Of a stretch of DNA of 64,000 nucleotides, positions 25,335 to 33,939 are shown in pieces. A program made the position numbers and the translations under genes. Location: positions 30,244-94,243 of the forward strand of contig NZ_AOLI01000017.1 in NCBI RefSeq assembly GCF_000336955.1, written 5' to 3'. The stretch's first letter is position 1; each line of letters begins with the position of its first letter. This DNA comes from Haloferax larsenii JCM 13917. GTDB lineage: Archaea > Halobacteriota > Halobacteria > Halobacteriales > Haloferacaceae. The notes beneath the pieces were generated by a model, which did no database searches, was not told the origin of the DNA, and saw only the letters and a program-made list of their open reading frames with translations.

Positions 25335-25906
25335 CAGTTACCCTCCGCCGACGCCTCGCTCTGCTGGCGCTTCGCTTCGAGCCAGCCGTGCTTGCCGAGC
25401 CCCGGCTGTTTCGCGGTGAGTCCAATCTTGGAGTCCCGCGGGTTGCGCTCGTCGATGCTCTTCGTGACGATACGGGCGCGCACCTCGTCGTCCACGGCGA
25501 GCGTCTGGTTGGACTCGGTGGAGGCGAGCTGCTGGTTCTCGCCGTCGTAGGCGAGGTATTCGTCGGAAATCTGCGAGACGTGGAGCAGGCCGTCCACCGG
25601 ACCGATACCGATGAACGCACCGAACTCGACCACTTCGACGACGATGCCGTCGACGACTTCCTGCATGTCGGGGTCGTAGGTGATGGCGTCGAATTCGGCC
25701 TCGTAGTAGACGCCCGGCCGGTTGGGGAGTACGGTCCCCTCGCCGATGTCGTGGACGTTCACGACGCTCACGACGCTCCCGACGTCTTCGTCCATTCGTC
25801 CTTCCAGTTTGTCCTGCAACAGCCGCTTGACCCGCTCGGGCGTGACGTCGCCCAGGTGGCGTGGCGGGACTTCGACTGTGTCTTTGAGTCGTACCCGTTT
25901 GTACAT
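25334..25906 (-). CDS. rpo7: RNA polymerase subunit Rpo7 (RpoE')
   Basis: This 190-aa subunit forms the polymerase stalk with Rpo4. The N-terminal RNP-like domain (MYKRVRLKDTVEVPPRHLG) is followed by an S1 domain at ~80-160 (GIVVEVVEFGAFIGIGPVDGLLHVSQI). ATG 25906 is the family start; a longer frame would run into the PIN gene. It is preceded by 7 bases after the PIN stop, continuing the aif2g-pin-rpo7-spt4 operon. Confidence 0.95.
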   Translation of the reverse strand: MYKRVRLKDTVEVPPRHLGDVTPERVKRLLQDKLEGRMDEDVGSVVSVVNVHDIGEGTVLPNRPGVYYEAEFDAITYDPDMQEVVDGIVVEVVEFGAFIGIGPVDGLLHVSQISDEYLAYDGENQQLASTESNQTLAVDDEVRARIVTKSIDERNPRDSKIGLTAKQPGLGKHGWLEAKRQQSEASAEGN

Positions 25907-25913
25907 AGTTTCG

Positions 25914-26303
25914 TTAAGGTTCCGTGATTGCCAGTGTGGCGTGCCCGCGGATACCGACGACGGGAATCCCGCAGTCGAGTATCCGGTCACGGAGGGGCTT
26001 GTCGTTCGTGACGACGTAGTCGATGTCGCCCGATTCGGCGAGTTCGACGACCGCGTCGTCGGCGTACGATTCCTCGGTTTCGACCGCTCGGCACCGAGTC
26101 GCCAGGTCCGCACCCACGCTCGCGGCGACGGCCTCGGTCCCCCCGCCCGTCGAGAGCTTCTCCAGCTCGTCGAGGACGGCCGTGGGGACCACGAGGTCCA
26201 CGTCGGCCGAGAGTAACCGGTCGAGTTCGTCGAACACGCGAACGTCGAGTTCGACCGGCATCATGAGTGCGTTCGTGTCCATGACGACTACGGTGGCGCT
26301 CAC
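25914..26303 (-). CDS. PIN-domain protein (FCF1/VapC9-like)
   Basis: This protein of 129 aa starts at GTG 26303 (or 122 aa from ATG 26282). PIN nuclease residues are VVVMDTNALMMP, VVPTAVLDELEKL, SYADDAVVELA and YVVTNDKPLRDRI, giving four acidic positions consistent with an active nuclease. It lies between aif2g and rpo7, a conserved archaeal context, suggesting a housekeeping RNase, perhaps in rRNA processing, rather than a toxin. No antitoxin is adjacent. Confidence 0.85.
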   Translation of the reverse strand: MSATVVVMDTNALMMPVELDVRVFDELDRLLSADVDLVVPTAVLDELEKLSTGGGTEAVAASVGADLATRCRAVETEESYADDAVVELAESGDIDYVVTNDKPLRDRILDCGIPVVGIRGHATLAITEP

Positions 26304-26304
26304 G

Positions 26305-27537
26305 TCACTTGAGGGTCCCGATACCGATGAGACGCCAGCGCGCGCCGACACGGCGGTTGATGGCTATCTTCGCACCCTCGGCGGCGCAGACCGGCCGCTT
26401 GAGAGACACTTCGGCCTCGCCGGTCCGTGCACTCGTGACGGCACCAACGGTGGTCGCGGTGCCGACGGTGAGCATCAGCGGTTCACCGGTCGAAATCTCT
26501 TCGACGTCGTCTTGGTCGCCGCCGACGACGCGGTCGAGCAGTTCGACGTCCATCGTGAACTCCTCGCGCGTCGGCGGGAGCGTCCCGGGCTCACCTGCGA
26601 GTTGGCCCGCGAGGGCGTCACCCTTGGTCAGGCTGGGGTCGAGTCCGGTCCCGACACCACACAGCCCGCCGGGGCGAACTTCGTCGACCATGTTGCCGCC
26701 CGCCTGCAGCGAGCGAATCTCGGTCGTGATGGGTCGCCACTCGGTCTGACCTTCCTCTTCGACCTCGCGACCGGGGCGGAGTTCGATTTCGTCGTCCGCT
26801 TCGAGCTTTCCGGCGACGACGCTGCCGCCGATGACGCCGCCCGAGAGGTCTTCCCACGTCGTTCCCGGACGGTTGATGTCGAAGCTCCGTGCGACGTACA
26901 TCTGGCTGTCTTCGCTCTCGTCGCGCTCGGGCGTCGGAATCTCTTCCTCGATGGCCTCGATGAGGAGGTCGAGGTTGACCTCCTGCTGGGCGCTGACGGG
27001 AACGATTGGGGCGTCTTCGGCGACCGTGCCCTCCACGAACTCCTTGATTTGTTCGTAGTTGTCGATAGCGCGCTCGCGGTCGACGAGGTCGACCTTGTTC
27101 TGCGCGATGACGATGTTCTCGATGCCGATGATGTCGAGCGCCATCAGGTGCTCTGCAGTCTGCGCTTGCGGGACGTCTTCGGTCGCGCTCACGAGCAGAA
27201 TGGCGCCGTCCATGATGGCGGCACCGGAGAGCATCGTCGCCATGAGCGTTTCGTGACCGGGCGCGTCCACGAACGAGACGGTACGGAGCACCTCTGTGTC
27301 TTCGCCGTCTTCGGTCGTCTCTTCGACCGTGTAGCATTCCGGCGGCTCTTCGCCGGGTGTCTTGCGGAACGTTGCGTCAGCGTATCCGAGGCGGATGGAG
27401 ATGCCGCGTTTCATCTCCTCGGAGTGCTGGTCAGTCCACGAGCCGGACAACGCTTGAACGAGCGTCGTCTTGCCGTGGTCGACGTGACCGACGAGTCCGA
27501 TGTTCACCTCCGGTTGTTGTGGGTTTTGCGTCACCAT
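26305..27537 (-). CDS. eif2g: Translation initiation factor aIF2 gamma subunit
   Basis: This 410-aa GTPase brings Met-tRNAi to the ribosome as part of aIF2. It has G1 [10 protein letters not shown] near residue 18, switch-2 [13 protein letters not shown]4 AQNKVDLV, then two beta-barrel domains ([42 protein letters not shown] at the C terminus). It is the first gene of the minus-strand operon that runs through PIN, rpo7, spt4, dephospho-CoA kinase, rps24e and kae1-bud32. About 170 bp of non-coding DNA separates it from the DUF6517-like gene. Confidence 0.96.
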   Translation of the reverse strand: MVTQNPQQPEVNIGLVGHVDHGKTTLVQALSGSWTDQHSEEMKRGISIRLGYADATFRKTPGEEPPECYTVEETTEDGEDTEVLRTVSFVDAPGHETLMATMLSGAAIMDGAILLVSATEDVPQAQTAEHLMALDIIGIENIVIAQNKVDLVDRERAIDNYEQIKEFVEGTVAEDAPIVPVSAQQEVNLDLLIEAIEEEIPTPERDESEDSQMYVARSFDINRPGTTWEDLSGGVIGGSVVAGKLEADDEIELRPGREVEEEGQTEWRPITTEIRSLQAGGNMVDEVRPGGLCGVGTGLDPSLTKGDALAGQLAGEPGTLPPTREEFTMDVELLDRVVGGDQDDVEEISTGEPLMLTVGTATTVGAVTSARTGEAEVSLKRPVCAAEGAKIAINRRVGARWRLIGIGTLK

Positions 27538-27708
27538 TGACCTCCTGAGAGTAATCTTGCGTGAACTTCGCCCCGAGCGCCTGATAAAGGTGCTGTTCTC
27601 GAAGCGGTCGCTCTGGGGCCACGTCGGGCGGTCACACGCGACGTGGGTGGTTCGGAGACGGCGTCGGAATGAAGTTCGAGCGCCTTCGGCAGCGGCGGGT
27701 TCGCGAGC

Positions 27709-28518
27709 TCACTCGGTCGCTTTGACCAGCGCTTCGAGTTCCGCGCTGTAGTCCGCTGGCGTGAGACCGAGGTCCAGATTGACCGAGACCTCGATGGCTT
27801 CGGTCGGTGATTTCGTCACGTCGAGTGCGAGGTTCTCTCCGGGGTGTGCTCCGCCCGCGATGAGGAGGGAGCCGTCGTGTTCCCAGACCGCGAGCAGACC
27901 GGTGACGCCGAGCTTCCGACCTTCGATTTCGACGGATTTCTCGTCCGTCAGCGGGAAGTTGATTCCCTCGAACGGGAACGCTGCCGTGTAGTTCGTCACG
28001 TTCGCCGTCTCGCCCGTGTCGACTGTCAGTTCCGCGTCCGATGCCTGCTCGATGTCGACCAGCCCGGCCGATTCGAGCTGTGATTCGAACTGTGCTCGCG
28101 CCTGCTTTTCGACCTGTTCGACCACAGGCCCCATCGCCGCGTCGGGGATGTTGGCCAAACTGGGGTCGAGCGTCACGCGGGACGCGAAGAACATCGAAAA
28201 CTGCCCTTCGGCCTGTCCCAGTGTCTTTTCTTTCAACTCGGCGGCGAGCGCGGCGTCCTCGTAGACGAGCGTGTGGAACGCGGCGGAGACAGTCACCGGC
28301 CCGAAACTCTTCTCGAACGCCGGGTCCTGCGTCTGTTCGTCTATCTGCTTCCAGCCACCGTCGGCTAACTTCGATTCCGGCACCTTCGGCGGCCCTCGCG
28401 CGGCGGAGGCAGTCCCACTCGAACTGCATCCCGCCAGCCCGACCAGCCCTGCGCTGGCCGCTGCACCGAGGTACGTTCGTCGTTTGATTCGTTGGGTTGC
28501 GTCGTCCTGCCCGGACAT
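27709..28518 (-). CDS. Tat lipoprotein, DUF6517-like
   Basis: This 269-aa exported protein starts with a Tat motif (KRRTYLGAAASAG) and a lipobox (GLAGC), so it is likely anchored outside the membrane. The body is acidic with no membrane span (FGPVTVSAAFHTLVYEDAAL; GVTGLLAVWEHDGSLLIAGGAHPGEN). It resembles the haloarchaeal DUF6517 family; the function is unknown. The neighbour on the opposite strand (28667) is divergent, so the two probably share the ~150-bp promoter region. Confidence 0.75.
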   Translation of the reverse strand: MSGQDDATQRIKRRTYLGAAASAGLVGLAGCSSSGTASAARGPPKVPESKLADGGWKQIDEQTQDPAFEKSFGPVTVSAAFHTLVYEDAALAAELKEKTLGQAEGQFSMFFASRVTLDPSLANIPDAAMGPVVEQVEKQARAQFESQLESAGLVDIEQASDAELTVDTGETANVTNYTAAFPFEGINFPLTDEKSVEIEGRKLGVTGLLAVWEHDGSLLIAGGAHPGENLALDVTKSPTEAIEVSVNLDLGLTPADYSAELEALVKATE

Positions 28519-28666
28519 TGGTCGGTGTTGCCCCGTCTTCGGTCAAATACTTTCGCCAACGTGACACTCACAAATTGTGACTTGTCTGTCGGGAAGCGAC
28601 GCGGTGCGGGCCGTCGGACGCTCCCCGAGAGCGAGACTTTTTGCCTTCGACACCGCAGTGTCAGGC

Positions 28667-29650
28667 GTGTCTCCGCCGGTGTCGTCGCCGTCCGAGTTCG
28701 CCTTCGAAGTCGCGCTGTGCGCCGCCCTCGAAACGACGACTGACTGGCTTCCGGCCCGCCAACTCGGCGCGTCAGTCGCGTCGCCGGGGAGTCGAATCAT
28801 CGACGTCTGCGCCGTGGTTCCCGGCCCGGCGTTCGGCGACCGAACGCGAATCACGAACCGGGCGATTCCGGCAACAGCTATCGAGAGCGACGTAGGTACC
28901 GGTCGCGCCGTCTTCTGGCGCGACGGCTTCGACTGTCACCCCGCACGCGCTCGCCGGGCAACCGACGCCGCCGTCGATGTCGGCTTCTTCGAGTCCGAGG
29001 TCCGCCGCGGCCGTGAGTACGTCCGCCGCGCGGCGCGCTACCCCGACGACTGGTTCTCCCGTCTCGTCGGCATCGAGAACAAACCCGACCTCGGCGAACC
29101 CGGCGACCTGTTGCGGCAACTCCGTCTCGACGTGAGTCTCGGCCTCTTCGACGAAGTCGTCCTCGCCACCGAGAGCTACGTCACCGGCGCGCACTTGAAT
29201 CGCATCCCCGAAGAAGTCGGTGTCTGGCGGTTCGACCCCGAAACGGGCGAGCGGGAGGTCGTCCGCGAGGCCGACTCACTCCGCGCCGACGGCCTTGGCG
29301 TCGAACCCGTCGAGTACCACTCGCTTCACACCGACGTTGCGCTCGTCTCGCCCGCCGACAAGCAAACCGCCCGCCTGCGACTCGCGGAGCGGGCCTACGG
29401 CAAGGGCTGGCGCGCGTACGACCTGCCGGGGTGCGCGAACGCCGCGGTCGACGACGACGGTCGCCCGGTCTGCGAGCACTTCGGCCGCGTGGTCGACCCC
29501 GGTTCGGAGTGCGGCGGCGACTGCCGGGCGTTCGAGTCAGCCGACCCGCCGGAATTCGACCGCGCGGAACTTCGTGAGCGTCGAACTGGCTGGGTTTCGG
29601 ACCCCTCCGGTGTCGCGCGCAGGCAGGCTGGACTCGACCGGTTTCGGTAG
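28667..29650 (+). CDS. DUF5787-like protein, possible PD-(D/E)XK nuclease with Cys cluster
   Basis: I place the start at GTG 28667 (327 aa); a GTG at 28679 is also possible, and an upstream extension to 28577 is arginine-rich and unlike a haloarchaeal protein. A TTTTT tract ~27 bases upstream supports a leaderless start. The pattern RIIDVCAVVPG, then GIENKPDLGEPGDLLRQLRLDVSLGLFDEVVLAT, has the D...ExK core and following helix of PD-(D/E)XK nucleases. The C-terminal stretch (CANAAVDDDGRPVCEH and CGGDCRAF) contains several Cys and His that could bind zinc. Function is inferred only; the protein resembles the haloarchaeal DUF5787 family. Confidence 0.65.
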   Translation: MSPPVSSPSEFAFEVALCAALETTTDWLPARQLGASVASPGSRIIDVCAVVPGPAFGDRTRITNRAIPATAIESDVGTGRAVFWRDGFDCHPARARRATDAAVDVGFFESEVRRGREYVRRAARYPDDWFSRLVGIENKPDLGEPGDLLRQLRLDVSLGLFDEVVLATESYVTGAHLNRIPEEVGVWRFDPETGEREVVREADSLRADGLGVEPVEYHSLHTDVALVSPADKQTARLRLAERAYGKGWRAYDLPGCANAAVDDDGRPVCEHFGRVVDPGSECGGDCRAFESADPPEFDRAELRERRTGWVSDPSGVARRQAGLDRFR

Positions 29651-29662
29651 CCTCCCCTCGGC

Positions 29663-29848
29663 TCACTCCGAGTCGGCGCGGCGCTCCATGTAGTTCCAGT
29701 AGGTAACGAGGAGCGCGCCGAAGACGATGACGAGCAGTATTTGGAGACCGGCCTCGACGAGTGCCAATTCTCCCGTTTTGACGTAGTTCACTCCCGTGCT
29801 CGTCGCCGCCGCGACGACGCCCGCGATGAGAAAGTGGGTGAACGTCAT
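29663..29848 (-). CDS. Small two-span membrane protein
   Basis: This 61-aa protein from ATG 29848 (MTFTHFLIAGVVAAATSTG) has two hydrophobic stretches (residues ~5-20 and ~28-50) and a polar tail (ERRADSE). No family is recognised. It is 23 bases downstream of another small membrane-protein gene on the same strand, so the two may act together. Confidence 0.6.
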   Translation of the reverse strand: MTFTHFLIAGVVAAATSTGVNYVKTGELALVEAGLQILLVIVFGALLVTYWNYMERRADSE

Positions 29849-29871
29849 GTCTTCTCTGAGGGGCCGAAATC

Positions 29872-30072
29872 TCACGCGCTCCCCTCCGCGTTCCCGGATG
29901 CCGCAAGCAACCACAGCCCCGCCGCACCGAGACAAATCGAGAGGACGAACACGACCGCGAGTTGCGTCTGCGTGGGCGGCCGCGGCGAAAAGAGCCCGTA
30001 CCCAGTCGCAATCACCATCCCGAGCGAGAGTGCCGACGTGACACCCCGAGGCGTTCGGAGGGCAGGGACCAT
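29872..30072 (-). CDS. Small two-span membrane protein
   Basis: This 66-aa protein starts with a polar segment (MVPALRTPRGVTSA), then has two membrane segments (LSLGMVIATGYGLF and LAVVFVLSICLGAAGLWLLAA) joined by SPRPPTQTQ. No family is recognised. It lies 34 bases downstream of the PhnP-like hydrolase gene on the same strand and may be in its operon. Confidence 0.6.
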   Translation of the reverse strand: MVPALRTPRGVTSALSLGMVIATGYGLFSPRPPTQTQLAVVFVLSICLGAAGLWLLAASGNAEGSA

Positions 30073-30106
30073 ACCCGACGCTTCCGCCCCGCGCGTAAAA
30101 ATCTGA

Positions 30107-30931
30107 TTACAATTCGTACACTTCGCCGTCGACCGCCAGCGGCTCTTCGAACGCCTCCTCGGGCGGGTAGTAGTGCGCGACGTGGACCAGTCGCGTCACG
30201 TCGGCGTCGAGGTCCTCGCCGAGGGCGATGGCTCCCTCGCGGGTCATGTGCTTCGTGCCGAAGGTTCGCGGGACGCCGTCCTCGTCGAAGTCGTCGCCAC
30301 CGGCGGGGTGGTACTCACAGAGCGACGCGGGGACGATGGCCTCCGCGAGGAGCAAGTCCGGATTATCCAGGACCGCCCGCGACTCTTCGGGAATCGCGTA
30401 CGTCGAATCACCCGATATCGAGAGCTTTGCGCCTGTCTCGGGGTCCTCGATAGCGACCCCGTAGCAGAGAAGCGGCGGGTGGACGACCGGAACGAAGGTC
30501 ACGTCGAACCCGCAGGCCCGAAACGATTCGAGGGGCGTCTGGTCGTGTACGTCGATTCGGTCGAGGTAGTCGAACTTCGAGCGAATCGTGTCGGCGACGC
30601 TCTCGTCCGTGACCGGGTCGATTTCGTCCGCGGCGTGGACGTCGAGGTCGTCGAGCAGGCGGTAGACGTTCCCGAGGCCGTCGAGGTGGTCGAAGTGGAC
30701 GTGGGTGACGAGCGCCTCGTCGGGAAGTGGCGTCTCCTGTGTGAGAAACTGGTGGCGGAAGTCGGGGCTGAAGTCCACCAGCAGCGACTCGCCGGTGCGC
30801 TCGTTTTCGACGTGGACCGAAAAGCGCGTCCGCTCGATGCCCCGCTCGCGGGCCTCGCGGCAGGTGTCGCAGTCGCAGCCGACGGTCGGCGTCCCGGTCG
30901 TGTCGCCGGTGCCGAGGAGGGTCACGCGCAT
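30107..30931 (-). CDS. MBL-fold hydrolase, PhnP-like
   Basis: This 274-aa metallo-beta-lactamase fold protein has the PhnP-type N terminus GTGDTTGTPTVGCDCDTC (zinc-binding Cys cluster) and the metal motif THVHFDHLDG at ~80-89. Further ligands are in PPLLCYG/SISGDSTY and VHVAHYYPPEE. PhnP proteins are phosphodiesterases acting on cyclic phosphoribosyl compounds, but archaeal relatives may have other substrates. No phosphonate genes are nearby, so the role is open. Confidence 0.82.
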   Translation of the reverse strand: MRVTLLGTGDTTGTPTVGCDCDTCREARERGIERTRFSVHVENERTGESLLVDFSPDFRHQFLTQETPLPDEALVTHVHFDHLDGLGNVYRLLDDLDVHAADEIDPVTDESVADTIRSKFDYLDRIDVHDQTPLESFRACGFDVTFVPVVHPPLLCYGVAIEDPETGAKLSISGDSTYAIPEESRAVLDNPDLLLAEAIVPASLCEYHPAGGDDFDEDGVPRTFGTKHMTREGAIALGEDLDADVTRLVHVAHYYPPEEAFEEPLAVDGEVYEL

Positions 30932-31030
30932 CGATTCAGAGAAGGGAGATGCCGGGGCTTAAACGTGGCCGACGGCGGCGACTCGCTGTCCTCGAATCGC
31001 TCTGCAAAAACGCTCGGCGAAAATCCGGTC

Positions 31031-32434
31031 TTACTGCGCCGCGCCAGCGTCTTTCTGCGTCTCGCCTTCGTGTTCGTGCGAATGGTCGTGGTCGTGGTCG
31101 TGGTCGTGACCATCGTCAGACCCGGCGACGAGTTCCGACGAGTCGGACATCATATCGAGGTTCTTCAGGTTGTCGCGCTCTTCGAAGTCGGCGACGGCCT
31201 CCAGCAGGTCGTCCTGCGTGAGTTCCATGCGTTCTTCGGTGAGCGCTTCGAGCACGGCTTCGCGGAGGACGAGACGGAGGTCAGAGCCGGTGAGTCCCTC
31301 GGTCACGTCGGCGATGGCTTCGGGGTCGAACTCGTCGATGTCCATCCGGTTCGTGATGACGCGGAGGATGTCCGCGCGCATCCCGTAGTCCGGCTTGGGG
31401 AAGTTGACGATTTCGTCGAAGCGCCGCCACGCCGCCGAATCGAGCTGGTCGGGGTGGTTCGTCGCCCCGATGAGGATGACCTCATCACGAATCAGCGAGA
31501 TGTCGTCGATGCTCTTGAGCAGCGTGTTGACGGCACGCTTGAGTGCGGCGTGTTCGTCAGACCGGCGCGTCTTGGCGACCGAGTCGAACTCGTCGATAAA
31601 GAGGATACACGGCGAGAGTCGCTTTGCGACCTCGAAGGTCTTCTCGACGTTCTTGGCCGTCTCACCGAGGTACTGACTCGTAATCATCGAGAGTTTGACC
31701 TCGACGAAGGGGAGTCCGAGTTCGTGCGCGAGGGCACGGGAGACGGTCGTCTTCCCGGTTCCCGGCGGGCCGACGAACAGAATCTTCCCAATCTCACGGA
31801 GGCCGATTTGCGCGAGGTACTCGCGGTGCTCGATGGCCTTCATGAGCTTGTGAATCTCGCCCTCCTGGTCCGAGGTGAGCACGAGGTCGTCGAGCGTCAT
31901 CTCGATTTCCTCGGGTGCGCGGACCTGCACGAGGTCCAGCATCTCGGCGTCGTCTTCGTCGTCGAAGTACTCGTCGAGGAGGCTGTCTATCCAGACCCGG
32001 TCCGCGTGGATGGGTCGCGTCTGGTCGCGCGCCTCTTCGTGGGTCACGTCCACGTCGTCGCGTTCTTCGACCGATTTCGCGATAGTCGGGTTCGTCACCA
32101 ACCGGTCGTGGTCGGCTCGTTTGACGAACCACTCCAGCGCCATCTCGGGTTGCGTCAGCGAGAGTCGCCCGGAGAAATCCTCACGTTGGGTGAACATGAG
32201 GTCCGAAATCGCATCCCACGGATGTTCGACTCCCGTCGCCTTGCGCGCGATGGAGTCCGTAACCACGAGTGGTCGCTCGATACCCCCCGCAGCGCCCTCG
32301 TCCTCCTCGCCGGTTTCGGCCCAGAAGACGCGGCGGTACCGCGGAGGGAGGTCGTTCTCATCAAGCGTTCGGTCGTCGGTGTAGAGGTGTGCAGTCAGCA
32401 GAAACTCGACAACCTCGAGCGCCCGTTCACTCAT
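31031..32434 (-). CDS. AAA ATPase with His/Asp-rich C-terminal tail
   Basis: This 467-aa protein has a unique N-terminal ~215 residues and one AAA module (~220-430) with Walker A GPPGTGKTTVSRAL, Walker B ILFIDEFDSV, sensor-1 LIGATNHPDQLD and arginine-finger region AAWRRFDE. The C terminus ends in HDHDHDHDHSHEHE, an alternating His/acidic tail that could bind Ni, Zn or Co. The N-terminal part does not show recognised Cdc48 or PAN domains; a chaperone or unfoldase role is only inferred. ATG 32434 (MSERALEVVEFLL) is preferred over a longer start at 32569, whose extra sequence is basic and repeat-derived. Confidence 0.8.
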   Translation of the reverse strand: MSERALEVVEFLLTAHLYTDDRTLDENDLPPRYRRVFWAETGEEDEGAAGGIERPLVVTDSIARKATGVEHPWDAISDLMFTQREDFSGRLSLTQPEMALEWFVKRADHDRLVTNPTIAKSVEERDDVDVTHEEARDQTRPIHADRVWIDSLLDEYFDDEDDAEMLDLVQVRAPEEIEMTLDDLVLTSDQEGEIHKLMKAIEHREYLAQIGLREIGKILFVGPPGTGKTTVSRALAHELGLPFVEVKLSMITSQYLGETAKNVEKTFEVAKRLSPCILFIDEFDSVAKTRRSDEHAALKRAVNTLLKSIDDISLIRDEVILIGATNHPDQLDSAAWRRFDEIVNFPKPDYGMRADILRVITNRMDIDEFDPEAIADVTEGLTGSDLRLVLREAVLEALTEERMELTQDDLLEAVADFEERDNLKNLDMMSDSSELVAGSDDGHDHDHDHDHSHEHEGETQKDAGAAQ

Positions 32435-32507
32435 CCGCACAAACTTGCCGGGGCAGACGCATAAGAGCGTCGGAGTGGCGTTCGCAGCGAACCGGCGCTC
32501 GACACCG

Positions 32508-32585
32508 CCCACGTGCCTCTTATCTCCCCCCACGTGTCTCTTGCCCCCCATCCGCGTGTTCTTTCTCACCTCCTACGTGTCCCTC
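32508..32585. repeat. Four imperfect ~21-22-bp repeats centred on CACGTG
   Basis: CCCACGTG occurs at 32508-32515 and 32529-32536, each followed by a CTCTT-like block. Two weaker copies (GCGTGTTCTTT near 32553, ACGTGTCCCTC near 32575) continue the array. It lies in the gap between the AAA gene and the divergent thiolase. The even spacing of about two helical turns suits cooperative protein binding. Confidence 0.55.
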
Positions 32586-32672
32586 GTCGAGTAAAAATCG
32601 ATGGTGACGACGCCGATTTCGGCGCTGACGCTGCTGACGAGTAAACTTTTGACAATCATTTATGAGTTCTAA

Positions 32673-32682
32673 ACTATTTATG
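32673..32682 (+). promoter_or_regulatory. TATA box of the thiolase gene
   Basis: The ACTATTTATG stretch lies about 25-30 bases before the ATG at 32707. A leaderless transcript is expected. This supports the ATG at 32707 over an in-frame ATG at 32662, which lies upstream of the TATA box. Confidence 0.6.
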
Positions 32683-32706
32683 GTGTTCGAACACGCATTG
32701 TGTGGC

Positions 32707-33840
32707 ATGCCAGAACCAGTCATCGCGGCCGCATACCGAACGCCGTTCGGCAAGTCCGGCGGTGTGTTCGAAGACGTTCGAAGCGAAGACCTCTCGATTG
32801 CTCTCATCGACCACATCCTCGACGAGCACGACGTCTCTGCGGACGACGTCGAGGACCTGATGTGGGGCGTCGCCCAGCAACGAACCGAGCAGGACAACAA
32901 CGTCGCACGCGTCATCGCGCTCCTCTCGGAACTCGGCGAGGGAACACCCGCGACGACTATCAACCGCTGGTGTGCGTCGTCGATGCAGTCGATTATCTCC
33001 GCGTCGGACGCTATCGCCGCGGGCAACCGCGAGTGTATCATCGCGGGTGGCGTCGAGAGCATGTCCCGCGTCCCGATGGACGGCGACTCCTACCAGCACC
33101 TCCACCCCGAACTGAGTGAAGCGTACAACGTCTTCCAACTCCAGATGGGGATGACCGCCGAGAAGGTCGCAAACGAGCACGACGTCTCTCGCGAGGAACA
33201 GGACAAGTTCGCGCTCCGCAGCCACGAGCGCGCCGCAGAGGCGACCGAGACCGGTCGTTTCGACGACGAAATTGTCCCCATCGAGACCGAAGACGGTGTC
33301 GTCACCGAAGACGAAGGCATCCGCCACGACACCTCTCTGGAGGCGCTCGGCGGTCTCCCACCGGCGTTCTCGGGCGACGGCTCGGTCACGGCCGGCAACT
33401 CCTCGCAGATTACCGACGGCGCAGCAGCCGTCCTCGTGACCTCCCGCGAGTTCGCCGAGGAACACGGTCTGGACGTACTCGCTTCCGTGGGCACGAACAA
33501 CGTCGCCGGCGTCGACCCGACCGTGATGGGTATCGGTCCGGTTCCGGCCACCCGCGGCCTCCTCGAACGCGCCGGACGCGACATCGACGACTACGGACTC
33601 GTCGAAATCAACGAAGCGTTCGCCAGCCAGTGTGAGTACTCCCGTCGCGAACTCGGCATCGACGAGGACAAACTCAACGTCAACGGCGGCGCAATCGCCC
33701 TCGGACACCCGCTCGGTGCCTCCGGCGCGCGCCTCCCCGTGACGCTCATCCACGAGATGATAAAGCGCGACGTGGACCGCGGCCTCGCCTCGCTCTGTGT
33801 CGGATTCGGTCAGGGTGCGGCAATCGAGTTCAGCCGGTAA
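32707..33840 (+). CDS. Thiolase (acetyl-CoA C-acyltransferase)
   Basis: This 377-aa enzyme joins or cleaves acyl-CoA. It has the acyl-accepting Cys in NRWCASSMQS (~residue 84), NGGAIALGHPLGASGAR with the catalytic His, and LCVGFGQGAA with the second Cys near the C terminus. It has the length of acetyl-CoA acetyltransferases. No HMG-CoA synthase, DUF35 or beta-oxidation partner is adjacent, so its pathway (beta-oxidation or polyhydroxyalkanoate precursor supply) cannot be fixed from context. An acyl-CoA ligase is encoded 5 kb away. Confidence 0.92.
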   Translation: MPEPVIAAAYRTPFGKSGGVFEDVRSEDLSIALIDHILDEHDVSADDVEDLMWGVAQQRTEQDNNVARVIALLSELGEGTPATTINRWCASSMQSIISASDAIAAGNRECIIAGGVESMSRVPMDGDSYQHLHPELSEAYNVFQLQMGMTAEKVANEHDVSREEQDKFALRSHERAAEATETGRFDDEIVPIETEDGVVTEDEGIRHDTSLEALGGLPPAFSGDGSVTAGNSSQITDGAAAVLVTSREFAEEHGLDVLASVGTNNVAGVDPTVMGIGPVPATRGLLERAGRDIDDYGLVEINEAFASQCEYSRRELGIDEDKLNVNGGAIALGHPLGASGARLPVTLIHEMIKRDVDRGLASLCVGFGQGAAIEFSR

Positions 33841-33939
33841 CGCCTCTCTCGCGTTTTTTGGTCCAGATTTTTGCGGGATGACTATCGGATTCAATAGAAA
33901 ACCGAACTAGCTCTATTTTGCAGCGCTCTCGGTGACGAC

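Noticed and set aside
32435-32569. N-terminal extension of the AAA ATPase from ATG 32569
   Set aside because: The extra sequence is basic and translated from the CACGTG repeats (KRHVGGD units), unlike the acidic body of the protein.
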